Source: Chiridota heheva (taxonomy: Eukaryota > Echinodermata > Holothuroidea > Apodida > Chiridotidae). Taken from it: DNA of 64,000 nucleotides. The notes under the pieces are model-generated. The model made no database searches and had not been told where the DNA came from. It worked only from the letters and a program-made list of their open reading frames with translations. This document shows positions 11,710 to 24,082 of the stretch, in pieces. The stretch spans positions 91,001 to 155,000 of the forward strand of contig JAIGNY010004320.1 in the NCBI GenBank assembly GCA_020152595.1, in the 5' to 3' direction. The translations under genes were made by a program, and so were the position numbers. How positions within the stretch are numbered: the stretch's first letter is position 1; each line of letters starts with the position of its first letter.

Positions 11710-12623
11710 GCAGAAATTCATATGAGGCTAAAATTGAGTGGTTACATTAACCATATGCTGCAATGATAACATCCAGTTGTTAACTAATTCACTCATGATT
11801 GATTACATGCATAGATGTCTTTCTTGTTTTGCTTGAGCATCGTTAGCTCAATTTCTAAAGTGGTGCGCATCAGCGCATATATCGCTGAAAGTCTGAAACT
11901 ATTACTTTAAGAAATAGGTGGCTTCGCAATATTTGCATGAAGATGATGCTACATTTTTTTGCATTATCAGTCATGCAAGGTTTTCTAAATATCATCCATA
12001 ATTATACTATCCACAGAATCAGCAATGATGGTACATGGTGGTGTGGATGTGTGTGTGTTTGTGTGTGCGGCTGGGGAGGGGGGGGGGGTGATGTAATTAT
12101 GTTGATTTTATGGTAAATTCTTGTAAAAACAGAATTTTCAGAAAAGACTTCCAAATCGGACTGAATTATTGTCACTTTATTATAAACTAAAAAATACTTT
12201 TCTTATGAAAATCTTGGTAATGAATTACAAACAAATTATAACCGGGCCTACAACTTTTGACTTCTTTTTTTCTTCATTTTATTATCCAAATCATAATCAG
12301 CTGAACAACTTTGCAACAATTTGAAGATATTTGCATGATGGTAGATGATCATCAATACAAGGCTGCAATTTGATTAACGAAGACCCATCTGTCTTTTTGT
12401 CAGTTTTTGCAATACATCACTATACACACGCATATTTCATGCATAGCTACCCCGACCAGCACGTCCTTGATATTTCCTGGTATACATAGGTCAGAATTAT
12501 CTGTTAAAACCAATTAAAAAACAATGGTAATAAATATAGCTTATAACTTCCTTTAACAGGGTCAATCTTTTTGGTAACAAATTAGACTTTAATACAAACA
12601 ACAGGCACTGTTGTAATAGTACC
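11710..12623. other. Unassigned intergenic sequence
   Basis: A (GT)n / poly(G) stretch lies near 12040-12090. Otherwise I see no exon, RNA gene or element. Confidence 0.45.
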
Positions 12624-13197
12624 TTTAAGGATTAGTTTAGGGATCGAGCAAGTCTATATTATATGAAAGAGGACTTCAGAAGAAACAAAATGGTGAAGAA
12701 AGCGTTTAAATATCTTATTCCGTTAAGGAGGTATGTAAGTTTAAAGTTTGGTATCATTAGTGTAGAAACAACTGTAATCAGACTAGTTGTGATGTCATTG
12801 CCTCAGATTCCTCAAAGTCTTTATGTATTTTATCATATTTTGTCTTGCTATTGTAAAGCTTAAAAACCATGGGATCTGTCAACAAAATTAGTGAAACTGT
12901 ATCTAGGAAGGGTATTTATAGTATACCACCTGAAGAAAGTATGAGAAAAAATAATTTGAATAGTACAAAAATTAGATAAACTCTTATTAAAATACATAAA
13001 GACTTTTAAGAAATCTAAGGCTGTGACATCACAACTAGTCTGATTTCAGTTGTTCCTACAGAAATGATACCAAACTTTAAACTTTAATATCTTATTAAAT
13101 AGAATAAGATTTTTGAATGCTTTCTTCACCATTTTGTTTCTTTTGAAATCCTCTTTCATATAAGATAGACTTGTTTGACCACTGAACTAACCCTTTA
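12624..13197. mobile_element. FB-A copy 3, complete fold-back element
   Basis: The best complete copy at 574 bp. The left half runs inwards from TTAAGGATTAG and the right half ends CTAACCCTTTAA. The arms mirror each other for about 200 bp, including TTTGGTATCATTAGTGTAGA on the left and its complement on the right, with a short unpaired centre near 12860-12990. A transcript would fold into a long hairpin. No transposase is encoded; the 66-residue frame inside is not protein-like. Confidence 0.9.
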
Positions 13198-13901
13198 ACG
13201 CAGATACACAAGGATGGTGAAAGTCAGTTCATATTTCTTATCAATTTTTGTTAGTTCTAACTGGGATGGCGGAACTATGGGAGAGGGGGGGCGGGGGGTG
13301 GATGAAGGCAGGAGATGCCCTTTAAAAAGTAATAAGAAACAAATTTTGTTTGCTAATATTCAAATATTACCTAAAGTAAATAAAGGCTACTTTTCACATG
13401 AAAGAAATCCCATTATTTAAATCCCAATATTTGTAACAAGAGAAAAATTGTTCATAGTTGTAAACTACACTTGCATGTATTTATCACTTAATTGGCACTA
13501 AAGTTTCTATTTTTCTGTTTCAGATCCTCACTAAAAATTTTAAATAAAGAAATGCTCCCACTTGATGCCCTCAATTATGTCATGGTAAAAAGTATCATTG
13601 GAGAAATCTCAGGAGGGCCATGCCCCCCCTCCCCTCTACTCTCTTCCCTTTCTGGCTCCACCCCTGCTCGGCAGTACAAAAAAGCTGTTTTAGATTATCA
13701 TTTTAAATAAAAAAAACCTTCTTCCCCTGACGGTTTTCTTGCATGAATAATTTAACATCATACTTTGATCCCAACTTTCAAAAACGTGATCCTAACAAAT
13801 CCTAGCTACAAAATGGTATTTTGAATTGAAAGAAATCAGAAAGAATTGCCAATAAATCCGAAAGAATGGTCTTTTTTCTTGAATCCAGTCTAGAAACTTT
13901 T
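13198..13901. other. Unassigned intergenic sequence
   Basis: Contains a G-rich patch (GAGAGGGGGGGCGGGG near 13280) and a C-rich patch near 13625, both typical of low-complexity DNA. No gene was recognised. Confidence 0.4.
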
Positions 13902-16688
13902 GGTACGTCCATACACCTTTGTTACGTCCATACACCTTTGTTACGTCCATACACCTTTGTTACGTCAATACACCTTTGGTACGTCAATACACCTTTGGTA
14001 CCTCCATACACCTTTGGTACGTCCATACGCCTTTGGTACGTCCATACGCCTTTGGTACGTCCATACACATTTGTTACGTCCATACACCTTTGTTACGTCC
14101 ATACGCCTTTGGTACGTCCATACACCTTTGGTACGTCCATACACCTTTAATACGTCCATACACCTTTGTTACGTCCATACGCCTTTGGTACGTCCATACA
14201 CCTTTGGTACGTCCATACACCTTTGGTACGTCCATATACCTTTGGTACGTCCATACACCTTTAGTACATCCATACACCTTTGTTACATCCATACACCTTT
14301 GTTACGTCCATACACCTTTGTTACGTCCATACACGTTTGGTACGTCCATACACCTTTGGTACGTCCATACACCTTTAGTACATCCATACACCTTTGGTAC
14401 GTCCATACACCTTTAGTACATCCATACACCTTTGTTACATCCATACACCTTTGTTACATCCATACACCTTTGGTACGTCCATACGCCTTTGGTACGTCCA
14501 TACACCTTTGTTACGTCCATACACCTTTGGTACGTCCATACACCTTTAGTACATTCATACAACTTTGTTACATCCATACACCTTTGTTACGTCCATACAC
14601 CTTTGTTACAACCATACACCTTTGGTACGTCCATACACCTTTGGTACGTCCATACGCCTTTGGTCATCCATACGCCTTTGTTACATCCATACACCTTTGT
14701 TACGTCCATACACCTTTATGTCCATACACCTTTGTTACGTCCATACACCTTTGTTACGTCCATACGCCTTTGTTACGTCCATACGCCTTTGTTACGTCCA
14801 TACGCCTTTGTTACGTCCATACGCCTTTGTTACGTCCATACGCCTTTGGTACGTCCATACGCCTTTGGTACGTCCATACACCTTTGTTACGTCCATACAC
14901 CTTTGTTACGTCCATACACCTTTGTTACGACCATACACCTTTGTTACGTCCATACCCCTTTGTTACGTCCATACGCCTTTGTTACATCCATACACCTTTG
15001 TTAAGTCCATACACCTTTGTTACGTCCATACACCTTTGTTACGTCCATACACCTTTGTTACGTCCATACACCTTTGTTACGTCCATACACCTTTGTTACG
15101 TCCATACACCTTTGTTACGTCCATACACCTTTGTTACGTCCATACACCTTTGTTACGTCCATACACCTTTGTTACGTCCATACACCTTTGTTACGTCCAT
15201 ACACCTTTGTTATGTCCATACACCTTTGTTACGTCCATACACCTTTGTTATGTCCATACACCTTTGTTATGTCCATACACCTTTGTTACATCCATACACC
15301 TTTGTTACGTCCATACACCTTTGTTATGTCCATACACCTTTGTTACGTCCATACACCTTTGTTACGTCCATACACCTTTGTTACGTCCATACACCTTTGT
15401 TACGTCCATACACCTTTGTTACGTCCATACACCTTTGTTACATCCATACACCTTTGTTACGTCCATACACCTTTGTTATGTCCATACACCTTTGTTATGT
15501 CCATACACCTTTGTTACATCCATACACCTTTGTTATGTCCATACACCTTTGTTATGTCCATACACCTTTGTTACGTCCATACACCTTTGTTACGTCCATA
15601 CACCTTTGTTACGTCCATACACCTTTGTTACGTCCATACACCTTTGTTACGTCCATACACCTTTGTTACGTCCATACACCTTTGTTACATCCATACACCT
15701 TTGTTATGTCCATACACCTTTGTTACGTCCATACACCTTTGTTACGTCCATACACCTTTGTTACGTCCATACGCCTTTGTTACGTCCATACGCCTTTGTT
15801 ACGTCCATACGCCTTTGGTACGTCCATACACCTTTGTTACGTCCATACACCTTTGTTACGTCCATACACCTTTGTTACGACCATACACCTTTGCTACGTC
15901 CATACACCTTTGTTACGTCCATACGCCTTTGATCATCCATACGCCTTTGTTACATCCATACACCTTTGTTACGTCCATACACCTTTGGTACGTCCATACA
16001 CCTTTGTTAGGTCCATACACCTTTGTTACGTCCATACACCTTTGTTACGTCCATACACCTTTGCTACGTCCATACACCTTTAGTACATCCATACACCTTT
16101 GTTACATTCATACACCTTTGTTACGTCCATACACCTTTGGTACATCCATACACCTTTGTTACGTCCATACACCTTTGTTACGTCCATACACCTTTGGTAC
16201 ATCCATACACCTTTGTTACGTCCATACACCTTTAGTACATCCATACACCTTTGTTACATCCATACACCTTTGTTACGTCCATACACCTTTGGTACATCCA
16301 TACACTTTTGTTACATCCATACACCTTTGTTACATCCATACACCTTTAGTACATCCATACACCTTTGTTACGTCCATACACCTTTAGTACATCCCTACAC
16401 CTTTGTTACATCCATACACCTTTGTTACCTCCCTACACCTTTGTTACATCCATACACCTTTGGTACGTCCATACACCTTTAGTACATCTATACACCTTTG
16501 TTACATCCATACACCTTTGTTACATACATACACCTTTAGTACATCCATACACCTTTGTTACGTCCATACGCCTTTGGTACGTCCATACACCTTTGGTACG
16601 TCCATACACCTTTGTTACATCCATACACCTTTGTTACCTCCCTACACCTTTGTTACGTCCATACACCTTTGTTACGTCCATACATCTT
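13902..16688. repeat. 19-bp minisatellite, ~147 units
   Basis: About 2.8 kb of the unit TACGTCCATACACCTTTGT. Frequent variants are GG for GT at the unit start, TACATCC and TATGTCC, GCC for ACC, and AGTACATCC. The unit contains no stop codon in any forward frame, and 19 is not a multiple of three, so all three frames cycle through the same peptide repeat. This explains the apparent 727- and 456-residue proteins. Irregular landmarks such as ACGACCATAC (about 14928 and 15877) and GRTCATCCATACGCC (about 14664 and 15931) point to block duplication within the array. I do not call a gene. Confidence 0.97.
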
Positions 16689-17778
16689 AAATTGGCAGAA
16701 CTGAAATTAATTATAAAATTTCCAAAGGTTCTGAATAATGCTGTCGAAAATCTTCCCACGTAAAATTGAGAAATAATATTTATGTAGTGAATACATCTTT
16801 CTATACTTCCCTCTTTCACAATTAATGTACTTTTTCATCGCACAATTACATGTGGGCATTTTTAGAGCACACCCTAACAGAAATTTCAGCTTGCAGCACG
16901 CTTGCGACAAGCTAACATTTGCGACAAGCTAACAAGTTTGCTACAAGCTAATATTTCTGTAAGGGCATATTTACCACATACTGCTGTTTAAAAATCTATA
17001 ATAAAATATATATATATATATATATATATAAATTAATGATTTTTTCTTCCGCAAAAAAAATTTTAACCAAAGATTTTTTCCAGCTCCGTAATCAGGTAAA
17101 AAGTTTTTAACCTGAGGCTCGTTAAAAAGCACTTATAAATTCTGAGCAGAACAGTCTTTAAACAGTCAACATACACACAGTAGCAATAGGTTTGAAGTCA
17201 CGACAAATCCAATGGAGGTCTGTTGGGATGTTACAAACCTTAATAAGCATGCAACCATGCATTTTTTTGTTGCTTTTTTGCATTGTTTTTATTTTAAATC
17301 ATTTAAGCTCATATACAGTGGAGTGAATGACCACAGTGTTTTACTTCCCCCTCCCTTTCCACACACACACACACCTACACATGCAACACACACACAGACA
17401 AACAAACAAAAAAATGGTTCAGATTATTTTTGTACAATTTAATCTATATTATGGTTTGAAGTTGGTAATGTTAACCCTTCTCGTAAAATGTAACAGCTGT
17501 GTTTGTATTCTAGATTTTTGACCTCCTTCATTTGTCACACCTAAACCCCCCTCCCCACTGCATATATCATCCCCACTTATTTTACCCTGGCCTTGCCACT
17601 GTTCATATGTTCTTGTTATATCTGTCCACACACTCTAAAGTGGTACCTCCATGCTCTCACAAAAGTAGGTCATGGGTGGAAGACATGGTCGACATCTTCT
17701 GTGCAAAAAACCATGGGAATATTCCTTCTAAATGGTCAATTTTTAGCAGATTGTGATGCTTTCAGCATATTTTCCTTA
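16689..17778. other. Unassigned; simple repeats
   Basis: Apart from the M9 element (16872-16965), a (TA)n run at 17005-17031 and a (CA)n run at 17360-17400, nothing is recognised. CATGGGAATATTCCTTCTAA near 17712 looks like a solitary FB-C terminus. Confidence 0.5.
16872..16965. mobile_element. M9 short inverted-repeat element
   Basis: CCCTAACAGAAAT on the left and ATTTCTGTAAGGG on the right form 12 of 13 inverted ends of a 94-bp unit. The interior holds repeats of ACAAGCTAA. The same right end caps the GAGCTC array at 27275 and the 81-bp unit at 32954-33034, so all three belong to one family. Confidence 0.65.
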
Positions 17779-17882
17779 TCAACCCTTATTCTACCATGCA
17801 GCGATCACCGTTTTGGGTGCCCCATCTTTGACTCCGCCTCCCAAGCATGTTTTCAAAAAAGTGCTGGTTGAGTAAGGGTTAA
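17779..17882. mobile_element. PB element copy 1 (TTAA/CCCTTA MITE)
   Basis: A 104-bp copy of the element at 18013-18121. The left border is TCAA-CCCTTATTCTACC (one change in the target site) and the right border is GAGTAAGGG-TTAA. The shared interior includes GTTTTGGGTGCCCCATCTTT. Confidence 0.85.
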
Positions 17883-18012
17883 TCTACCAGCGGAAAATGT
17901 GCCAACCCAAAAATATATGCAGCATCATCCCGTTGGGCGGCTCACCGGGTCACTGAATGAGTCTAGCTATGCTGCTTGGAAGACAGAGGACCCTTCAATA
18001 ATCAGCCTGTGC

Positions 18013-18121
18013 TTAACCCTTACTCTAGTAGGCATCAATATTATCGCCGTTTTGGGTGCCCCATCTTTGACTCCATCTCCCAAGCACGTTTTTAAAAATG
18101 TGCTGGTAGAGTAAGGGTTAA
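18013..18121. mobile_element. PB element copy 2 (TTAA/CCCTTA MITE)
   Basis: 109 bp with exact TTAA at both ends and inverted termini CCCTTACTCTA and TAGAGTAAGGG. TTAA target sites with a CCC start are the signature of piggyBac-type ends, so I infer a very small piggyBac-mobilised MITE. It has no coding capacity. Confidence 0.88.
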
Positions 18122-18485
18122 GGAACTGACGGCCGAAAAGTAAGGGTGTTATTTTCTGCCAATTTATGCAGAATTTAACCAATAGTAATCGCATCACACT
18201 GTCTGTTTTTACATAAATGTTCACCTGTCACACATATTAGCGCTAACAAATTCCAAAAAGTCAATTGGAAAACATGCAAATTTTTGGGATTTATTAGCGT
18301 TTTTGATATTCCATACCGCTGCATGAATAAAAGGTATTTGATTTAGTATGAGACTCAATTTAAATACGCTTTCATCTTTCAGCCGCCAGCTCCTTTATTC
18401 CCAAGCTGTTGCTACATATCTACAGATCTTTAAGACCAACAGTAGCCAATTAATTGCTGTAGACACACACACCATTTATCAAAAC
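18122..18485. other. Unassigned intergenic sequence
   Basis: No exon or repeat recognised between the PB element and the partial FB-C copy. Confidence 0.4.
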
Positions 18486-18680
18486 TTAAAGAAATATTCC
18501 CATGGATTTTCATTGTTTCATATATGATAGAGAATTTTTGTAGAAACAAAGAGCTGAAAAAACTATGTAAATATCTTATTCTCTTTAGAAGTTACAACAT
18601 TTTTAAGAATTTTTGAATTCGGACAAAAGTGACTGATTGGCAACATCTGTGATGTCATAGAGACAATTTCAACAAAATGT
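18486..18680. mobile_element. FB-C left-end fragment
   Basis: Starts TTAAAGAAATATTCCCATGG like the FB-C element at 55581. It shares phrases such as TGATGTCATAGAGACAATT with that copy. The right end is missing or too diverged to see. Confidence 0.6.
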
Positions 18681-19039
18681 CTTTTCCATTTCTTTTAAAA
18701 TAATTCAGATTTTTTCTCATTGAAAATGTGATGTACACCAAGTAAAATTCCACCCTATCTCTATAATGAACCAAAAATGCTGTTCGATAATGTAAAAAAA
18801 AGTGACGATGTATTTTTTGGGAAAGTTTGAAACTTTGATTCTTGCTTTCCTCCCTATCCCGCTAAAGTCTGCCCCTCCCCCCTGTCCCTTCCCCTAAGAG
18901 AAAAATGTATTGCTTCTTCATTTTCTTAAATTTTCGGGCATTTTGTTTTGGCGATAAAATTCCTTCAAATTTTTAAGTACTTGTTTTAACGGGTGATGTG
19001 TTCATTACCACTTACAAACAGTTATCACCTGTTAAAAAC
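18681..19039. other. Unassigned intergenic sequence
   Basis: AT-rich with a pyrimidine patch near 18860-18895. No gene recognised. Confidence 0.4.
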
Positions 19040-20606
19040 AGTTTTTATATGTATTTAAGCTTTATATAGGTATATCATGCTTTATAAAGCCATATAAATC
19101 TGTATATACATAAAAATAAGCCCTCTGTATATACTATATCTGGCTTTATATAGTTGTATACATCTTCATATGTATATAAACTTTATATAGGTATATCATG
19201 CTTTATAAAGCCATATAAATCTATATATACACATACAATATGCCCTCTGTATATACTATATCTGGCTTTATATAGTTGCATATGTATATAAACTTTATAT
19301 AGATATATATCATGCTTTATAAAGCCATATAAATATGTATATACACATAAGATATATGCCCTCTGTATATACTATATCTGGCATTATTTACATGTAGCTT
19401 TATACATCTGTATATGTATATAAACTTTATATAGATATATCATGCTTTATAAAGCCATATAAATCTGTATATACACATAAAATATGCCCTCTGTTTATAC
19501 TATATCTGGCTTTATATAGTTGCATACATCTCTTTATGTATATAAACTTTATATAGATATATCATGCTTTATAAAGCTATATAAATCTGTACATACACAT
19601 AAAATATGCCCTCTGTATATACTATATCTGGCTTTAAATAGTTGCATACATCTGTATATGTATATAAACTTTATATAGTTAATCATGCTTTATAAAGCTA
19701 TATAAATCTGTACATACACATAAAATATGACCTCTGTATATACTATATCTGGCTTTATATAGTTGCATACATCTGTATATGTATATAAACTTTATATAGA
19801 TATATCATGCTTTATAAAGCCATATAAATCTGTATATACACATAAAATATGCCCTCTGTATATACTATATCTGGTTTTAAATAGTTGCATACATCTGTAT
19901 AAGTATATAAACTTTATATAGATATATCATGCTTTTTAAAGCTATATAAATCTGTACATACACATAAAATATGCCCTCTGTATATACTATATCTGGCTTT
20001 AAATAGTTGCACACATCTGTATATGTATATAAACTTTATATAGATATATCATGCTTTAAAAGGCCATATAAATCTGTATATACACATAAAATATGCCCTC
20101 TGTATATACTATATCTGGCTTTATATAGTTGCATACATCTGTATATGTATATAAACTTTATATAGATATATCATGCTTTAAAAGGCCATATAAATCTGTA
20201 TATACACATACAATATGCCCTCTGTATATACTATATCTGGCTTTATATAGTTGTATACATCTTTATATGTATATAAACTTTATATAGGTATATCATGCTT
20301 TATAAAGCCATACAAATACAAATATACACATAAGATATATGCCCTCTGTATATACTATATCTGGCTTTATATAGTTGTATACATCTTTATATGTATATAA
20401 ACTTTATATAGGTATATCATGCTTTATAAAGCCATATAAATATGTATATACACATAAAATATATGCCCTCTGTATATACTATATCTGGCATTATTTACAT
20501 GTAGCTTTATACATCTTTATATGTATATAGACTGTATGTAGGTATATCATGCTTTATATAGCCATACAAATCTGTATATACTTATAAAATATGCCCTTTG
20601 TAAATA
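19040..20606. repeat. 122-bp AT-rich satellite, 13 units
   Basis: The landmark CCCTCTGTATATACTATATC recurs at about 19121, 19243, 19359, 19487, 19609, 19731, 19852, 19974, 20096, 20218, 20342, 20466 and 20594. The spacing is mostly 121 to 124 bp. Each unit carries several short palindromic TATA-rich motifs (CTTTATATAG, GCTTTATAAAGC). Two units have an extra ATTTACATGTAGC variant (near 19387 and 20490), which hints at a longer multi-unit period. Confidence 0.95.
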
Positions 20607-20987
20607 TTTCATGATATGCACTGACATGACAGTAAATTTCGCAAATCAATCAGCTTATGAAAAAAACATTGGAACAACAAAACCTTTTGGTTCTGGTTTG
20701 TTAGGACAAAAATCAAATTTAACTAAAATCTCTTACAGCTCCTATAGGCCAATCACACATAATAGATGTCTGACTATATAGAGACAGATCCATAGAGATG
20801 TGTGGTAAACTTTCTCAGCTGCAATTTGAATTCATTATGTTTATTAGTTTCCTAGCAACCGATGTTTTGTGCATCTCTGCACAATGGCATCTTTGCACAA
20901 TTTATTGAATTATATCCTAACAATAAATTCCTGTCATGTATATACATGCAGATCTATGTTCTCATAAGTATTGAAGCTAAGTGTAGT
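20607..20987. other. Unassigned; possible X-box-like site
   Basis: GTTTCCTAGCAAC at 20847-20859 matches the general form of an RFX X-box. No gene start is evident next to it, so a chance match is likely. Confidence 0.25.
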
Positions 20988-21169
20988 TTAAAGGAGCACT
21001 CAATCGAAAAACGAGGGGGTATTTTATTGGAGACTCATAAATAATCCAGTGCATGTCTTGTATAAGCTTTTCATACAGCCTTGTTGGATTTGAATATTCA
21101 TAGCTTTGCTGTGCTGTCGAACATGCACATTCTATAGGCCTAGCATAGGTGTGTAGGGTACTCCATTAA
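20988..21169. mobile_element. FB-D element, short copy
   Basis: The left end TTAAAGGAGCACTC and the right end GGTACTCCATTAA are inverted with TTAA outermost. The interior line GAGGGGGTATTTTATTGGAG is shared with the copy near 39580. Length is 182 bp with no coding capacity. Confidence 0.7.
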
Positions 21170-22318
21170 GTGTGCAAATTCTTTCCTTTCAGTATGCTAT
21201 TATAGGGGCATTAATAATACGCCCAAAGTGCATCAGATAGCAGACGTGTAATGTGCAACCATCGATTTTGGCCAAAATCGGCGGTTGCAGTGCATACTAA
21301 ATGGAAAGCAGAGGTACACGTAATGTCGGTGGGTTGTTAGGTTTTCACAAATGCACAGGAAGTTTATTTCGTTACTATTTTTTCTTGTAAACGTATTCAC
21401 CCAATAAACCTTGCTTTGAGTGGCATCTTTTCACGATTGGAACGCATTTCAATTGTCATTTGGTAATAAATCAGCCACGAGTTATTACATTAAGGCATAC
21501 TGCATTGTTAGGCAAGTGTAACATTAGGACATGATATTTTGGAAAGGGGTCATGTATTCTATCAGGTACTTGATTTAATATTGCATTGTATTATGAAGTT
21601 AATTATTAAAACTGGTTATATCATTTTGTAGCGATGTTAGGCAATTGCTGGTCCATATCAGTGAAGTTTCAATGATTATCTCAACGGTCAGCCTCTAAAA
21701 GTTTCTCAAATTTTCCCTGATTTTGCACCCAAGGAGGAAAGTTTCTGATTTTTTTTTCTGTAGGGAATGGATTTTTAAGGAACTTATCTTGCAATTTTTA
21801 AAGAATTTATCTTGCAATTTTCAAGAGTTTCATGGAAGCCAGAGTTTTAAATAAGAATCAAAATTCAACAAAGATTGAGGTTTTTCCTCTGCAGCCTAAT
21901 ACCAATGCGTGACTTTCATGGTTGTCATTTCAAGTGTAGCCTATACTGATTGAATTGCTCTGAGTTGGCAACTCTAATGGGGATTGATAACCAAATTTGA
22001 GGTCTGGCCTAAATCCAATTTGGCCTCCGAAGAATAAATAAAAAATTGATTACCGATTGCCAATCACTGTGGATTTATTATAATGTGAAATCTAATGTGA
22101 ATTATCTAAATTAATTTTTGTAAAGAAATTGTAAGCTACAAATGAACAGGCTTTGCAAAATGGTAATTGACTATTGTTCATTAAAATGAATTAAATATTA
22201 TTAAAGATATACTATTGAAAGACAGTGAATCTCTTACAACATTAAAATCTTGTTTAATCATACTTTAGAGAGAAAAAAAAGCAACTAGACGCTTCGTCGT
22301 CAACAAACCTGGAGAAAA
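21170..22318. other. Unassigned intergenic sequence
   Basis: No exon with splice borders, RNA gene or clear repeat was found in this 1.1-kb stretch. Confidence 0.4.
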
Positions 22319-22446
22319 TTAAAGGATTAGTTCAGTGGTCAAGCATGTTTATCTTATATGAAAGAGGACTTCAAAAGGAACAAAATGGTGGTAAAGAAAA
22401 CATTTAAAACTTGTATTCCGTTAAGGAGATATTTAAATTTAAAGAG
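22319..22446 (+). mobile_element. FB-A copy 4, left arm only
   Basis: TTAAAGGATTAGTTCAGTGG followed by the typical arm to GGAGATATTTAAATTTAAAG, then an abrupt switch to unrelated DNA. The right arm is absent. Confidence 0.85.
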
Positions 22447-23773
22447 GGAGGCTCGTCTCAGTAAAATACAGTAAAAATAAGGGATACTTTATTTTGAAGT
22501 CACTTCCGGTTGTGGAGGCAAGATCCGATCCTCTGTCTCTTTGTACCACACAGTACAGCCAGACACTAGCATGTACGTTGTGTGCAGAATTACATACACA
22601 GCGTATTACGTTACTGTGACGAGAAACTTATTTGTTTTTTTCATTGCTTTTTTGTCAGAAAGCGAAAGTGAAGTTTTAGTATTATAATACTACAATGATA
22701 GTCACCAAATGAAAATTACTGAGAAAAAAAAAAGAAGAAGATGAAAGCAAAAAGTCAAAATAAACGATTCTACCGAGGTTTGAACTCACAGCATGATTTG
22801 GAAAAAAATGCTACTTACGATCGCCGCAAGCATCTGGGTTATCTTGTGTGGTGACCTTCAAACATTTTAAATAACTATATACCTTGCAATACGAGACAAC
22901 AAATTGCGCAGCAAAATTTTAACCAATCAAAAAATTTGAAAGGAAATCTAAATATTGTGCACATATGACGATATCGCCTCTTTAAACTGAGGTAGATTCA
23001 AACATTTTTTAACACTGACCAGGGATAACAGATCCCTGGCACTGACACTGTAACAGATTCAAACAGCAGTTGTGATTGCTCGTCTTGAAAGGTTTCCAGT
23101 AATTAATGTAAGTTTATTTTTATTTCCTTTATCTGTATAATCTATCATTTATATGATAAACTGGTTATTATAACAAATTAGTGATTTCATCATCAATATT
23201 AGGTATAAAGTTTGATATGTAAATTGTAAAGATTAATTTAGAGACATGTTTGTAAGCAGGGTTGTAACTTGTTTAGTGCAGGGAGATTGATTGTTTGTGT
23301 TAGTTGGCCTGGTGTAGCTTAACATGTGTAAATCTGCTGTGATCATTCATGCATGGGAATCTAGCTTTAATTCATGATAAAATGAAAGAATGGTGGTATA
23401 TTTAGTGTGGCTTATGTAATTATGACAAATTCCTTAAGCATTGGAAGTTGGTATTGTTTGTTGAGTTCAGCAAAGTTCATTTAGACATGGCAGATGATTA
23501 TAAAAGATATGCATGTCTATTAAAGACCAAAAGAAGGAAACTTAGATTACAAGCACATGAAAAGAAACTAATTTGTTTTTAAAGGAAGGTTTTTATTGCA
23601 AAGGTTAAATTCAATACAGAATTATTTTGGGTATCAATTAAGTCTTTTTCAGTGTGTACACTAGCTTATATTTATATTGGTGTATTCCAAATTTACAAAC
23701 TGAAAGTTTCATGCAGTTGTAAATGAATGGTAAACTAAATCATCTGAGGAAACAAACCCTAGCTTGAATCAGA
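22447..23773. other. Unassigned; possible IRF-like site and tRNA-like SINE head
   Basis: GAAAGCGAAAGTGAAG near 22657 has the GAAANNGAAA form bound by IRF proteins. On the minus strand, 22855 to 22765 contains A-box-like and B-box-like stretches (GTGAGTTCAAACCTC) with flanking CGGTAGAATCG, which may be a decayed tRNA-derived SINE head. A 32-codon frame at 23487 (MADDYKRYACLL start) has no splice context. None of these is strong. Confidence 0.3.
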
Positions 23774-23870
23774 AAGGGGCAGGCAGGATGGAAAAGACAA
23801 CAAGGGGCAGGCAGGGCAGGGTGAAAAAGACAACAAGGGGCAGGCAGGGTAGAAAAGACAACAAGGGGAA
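23774..23870. repeat. 28-33-bp G-rich minisatellite, three units
   Basis: GGGGCAGGCAGG starts at 23775, 23804 and 23837, each followed by AAAGACAACAA. The minus-strand 62-residue frame here is a translation of the repeat. Confidence 0.85.
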
Positions 23871-24082
23871 ATTACAAGGATCATGTAGCATGAATTTGGG
23901 GGCACTTCCAACATTGAGTAGAGAGGAGTTAGGAATAGCTTAAGCACCAGGAAATAGGAGTAGGTGTATTAAGGAAATAGGGGCTTGGTTAAGCATGCCT
24001 CTAACAAGGGGCCATTTTATTATCTGAAGTTAAAGTATTTGCTACTTACAGTAAAATGTACTGTAGTACAAAAACAAGTTTT

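Noticed and set aside
13866-16763. Very long open frames (up to 727 codons) rich in TPLLRPYTFV
   Set aside because: They are translations of the 19-bp minisatellite, open in every frame because the unit lacks stop codons. There is no start context, splice signal or codon bias.
20847-20859. RFX X-box GTTTCCTAGCAAC as a ciliary gene promoter
   Set aside because: No first exon follows; a single degenerate motif of this length is expected by chance in a window this size.
23487-23583. 32-codon basic frame starting MADDYKRYACLL
   Set aside because: Short, AT-rich, with no donor. Joining to the 25036 exon through GTTTTT would create a stop.
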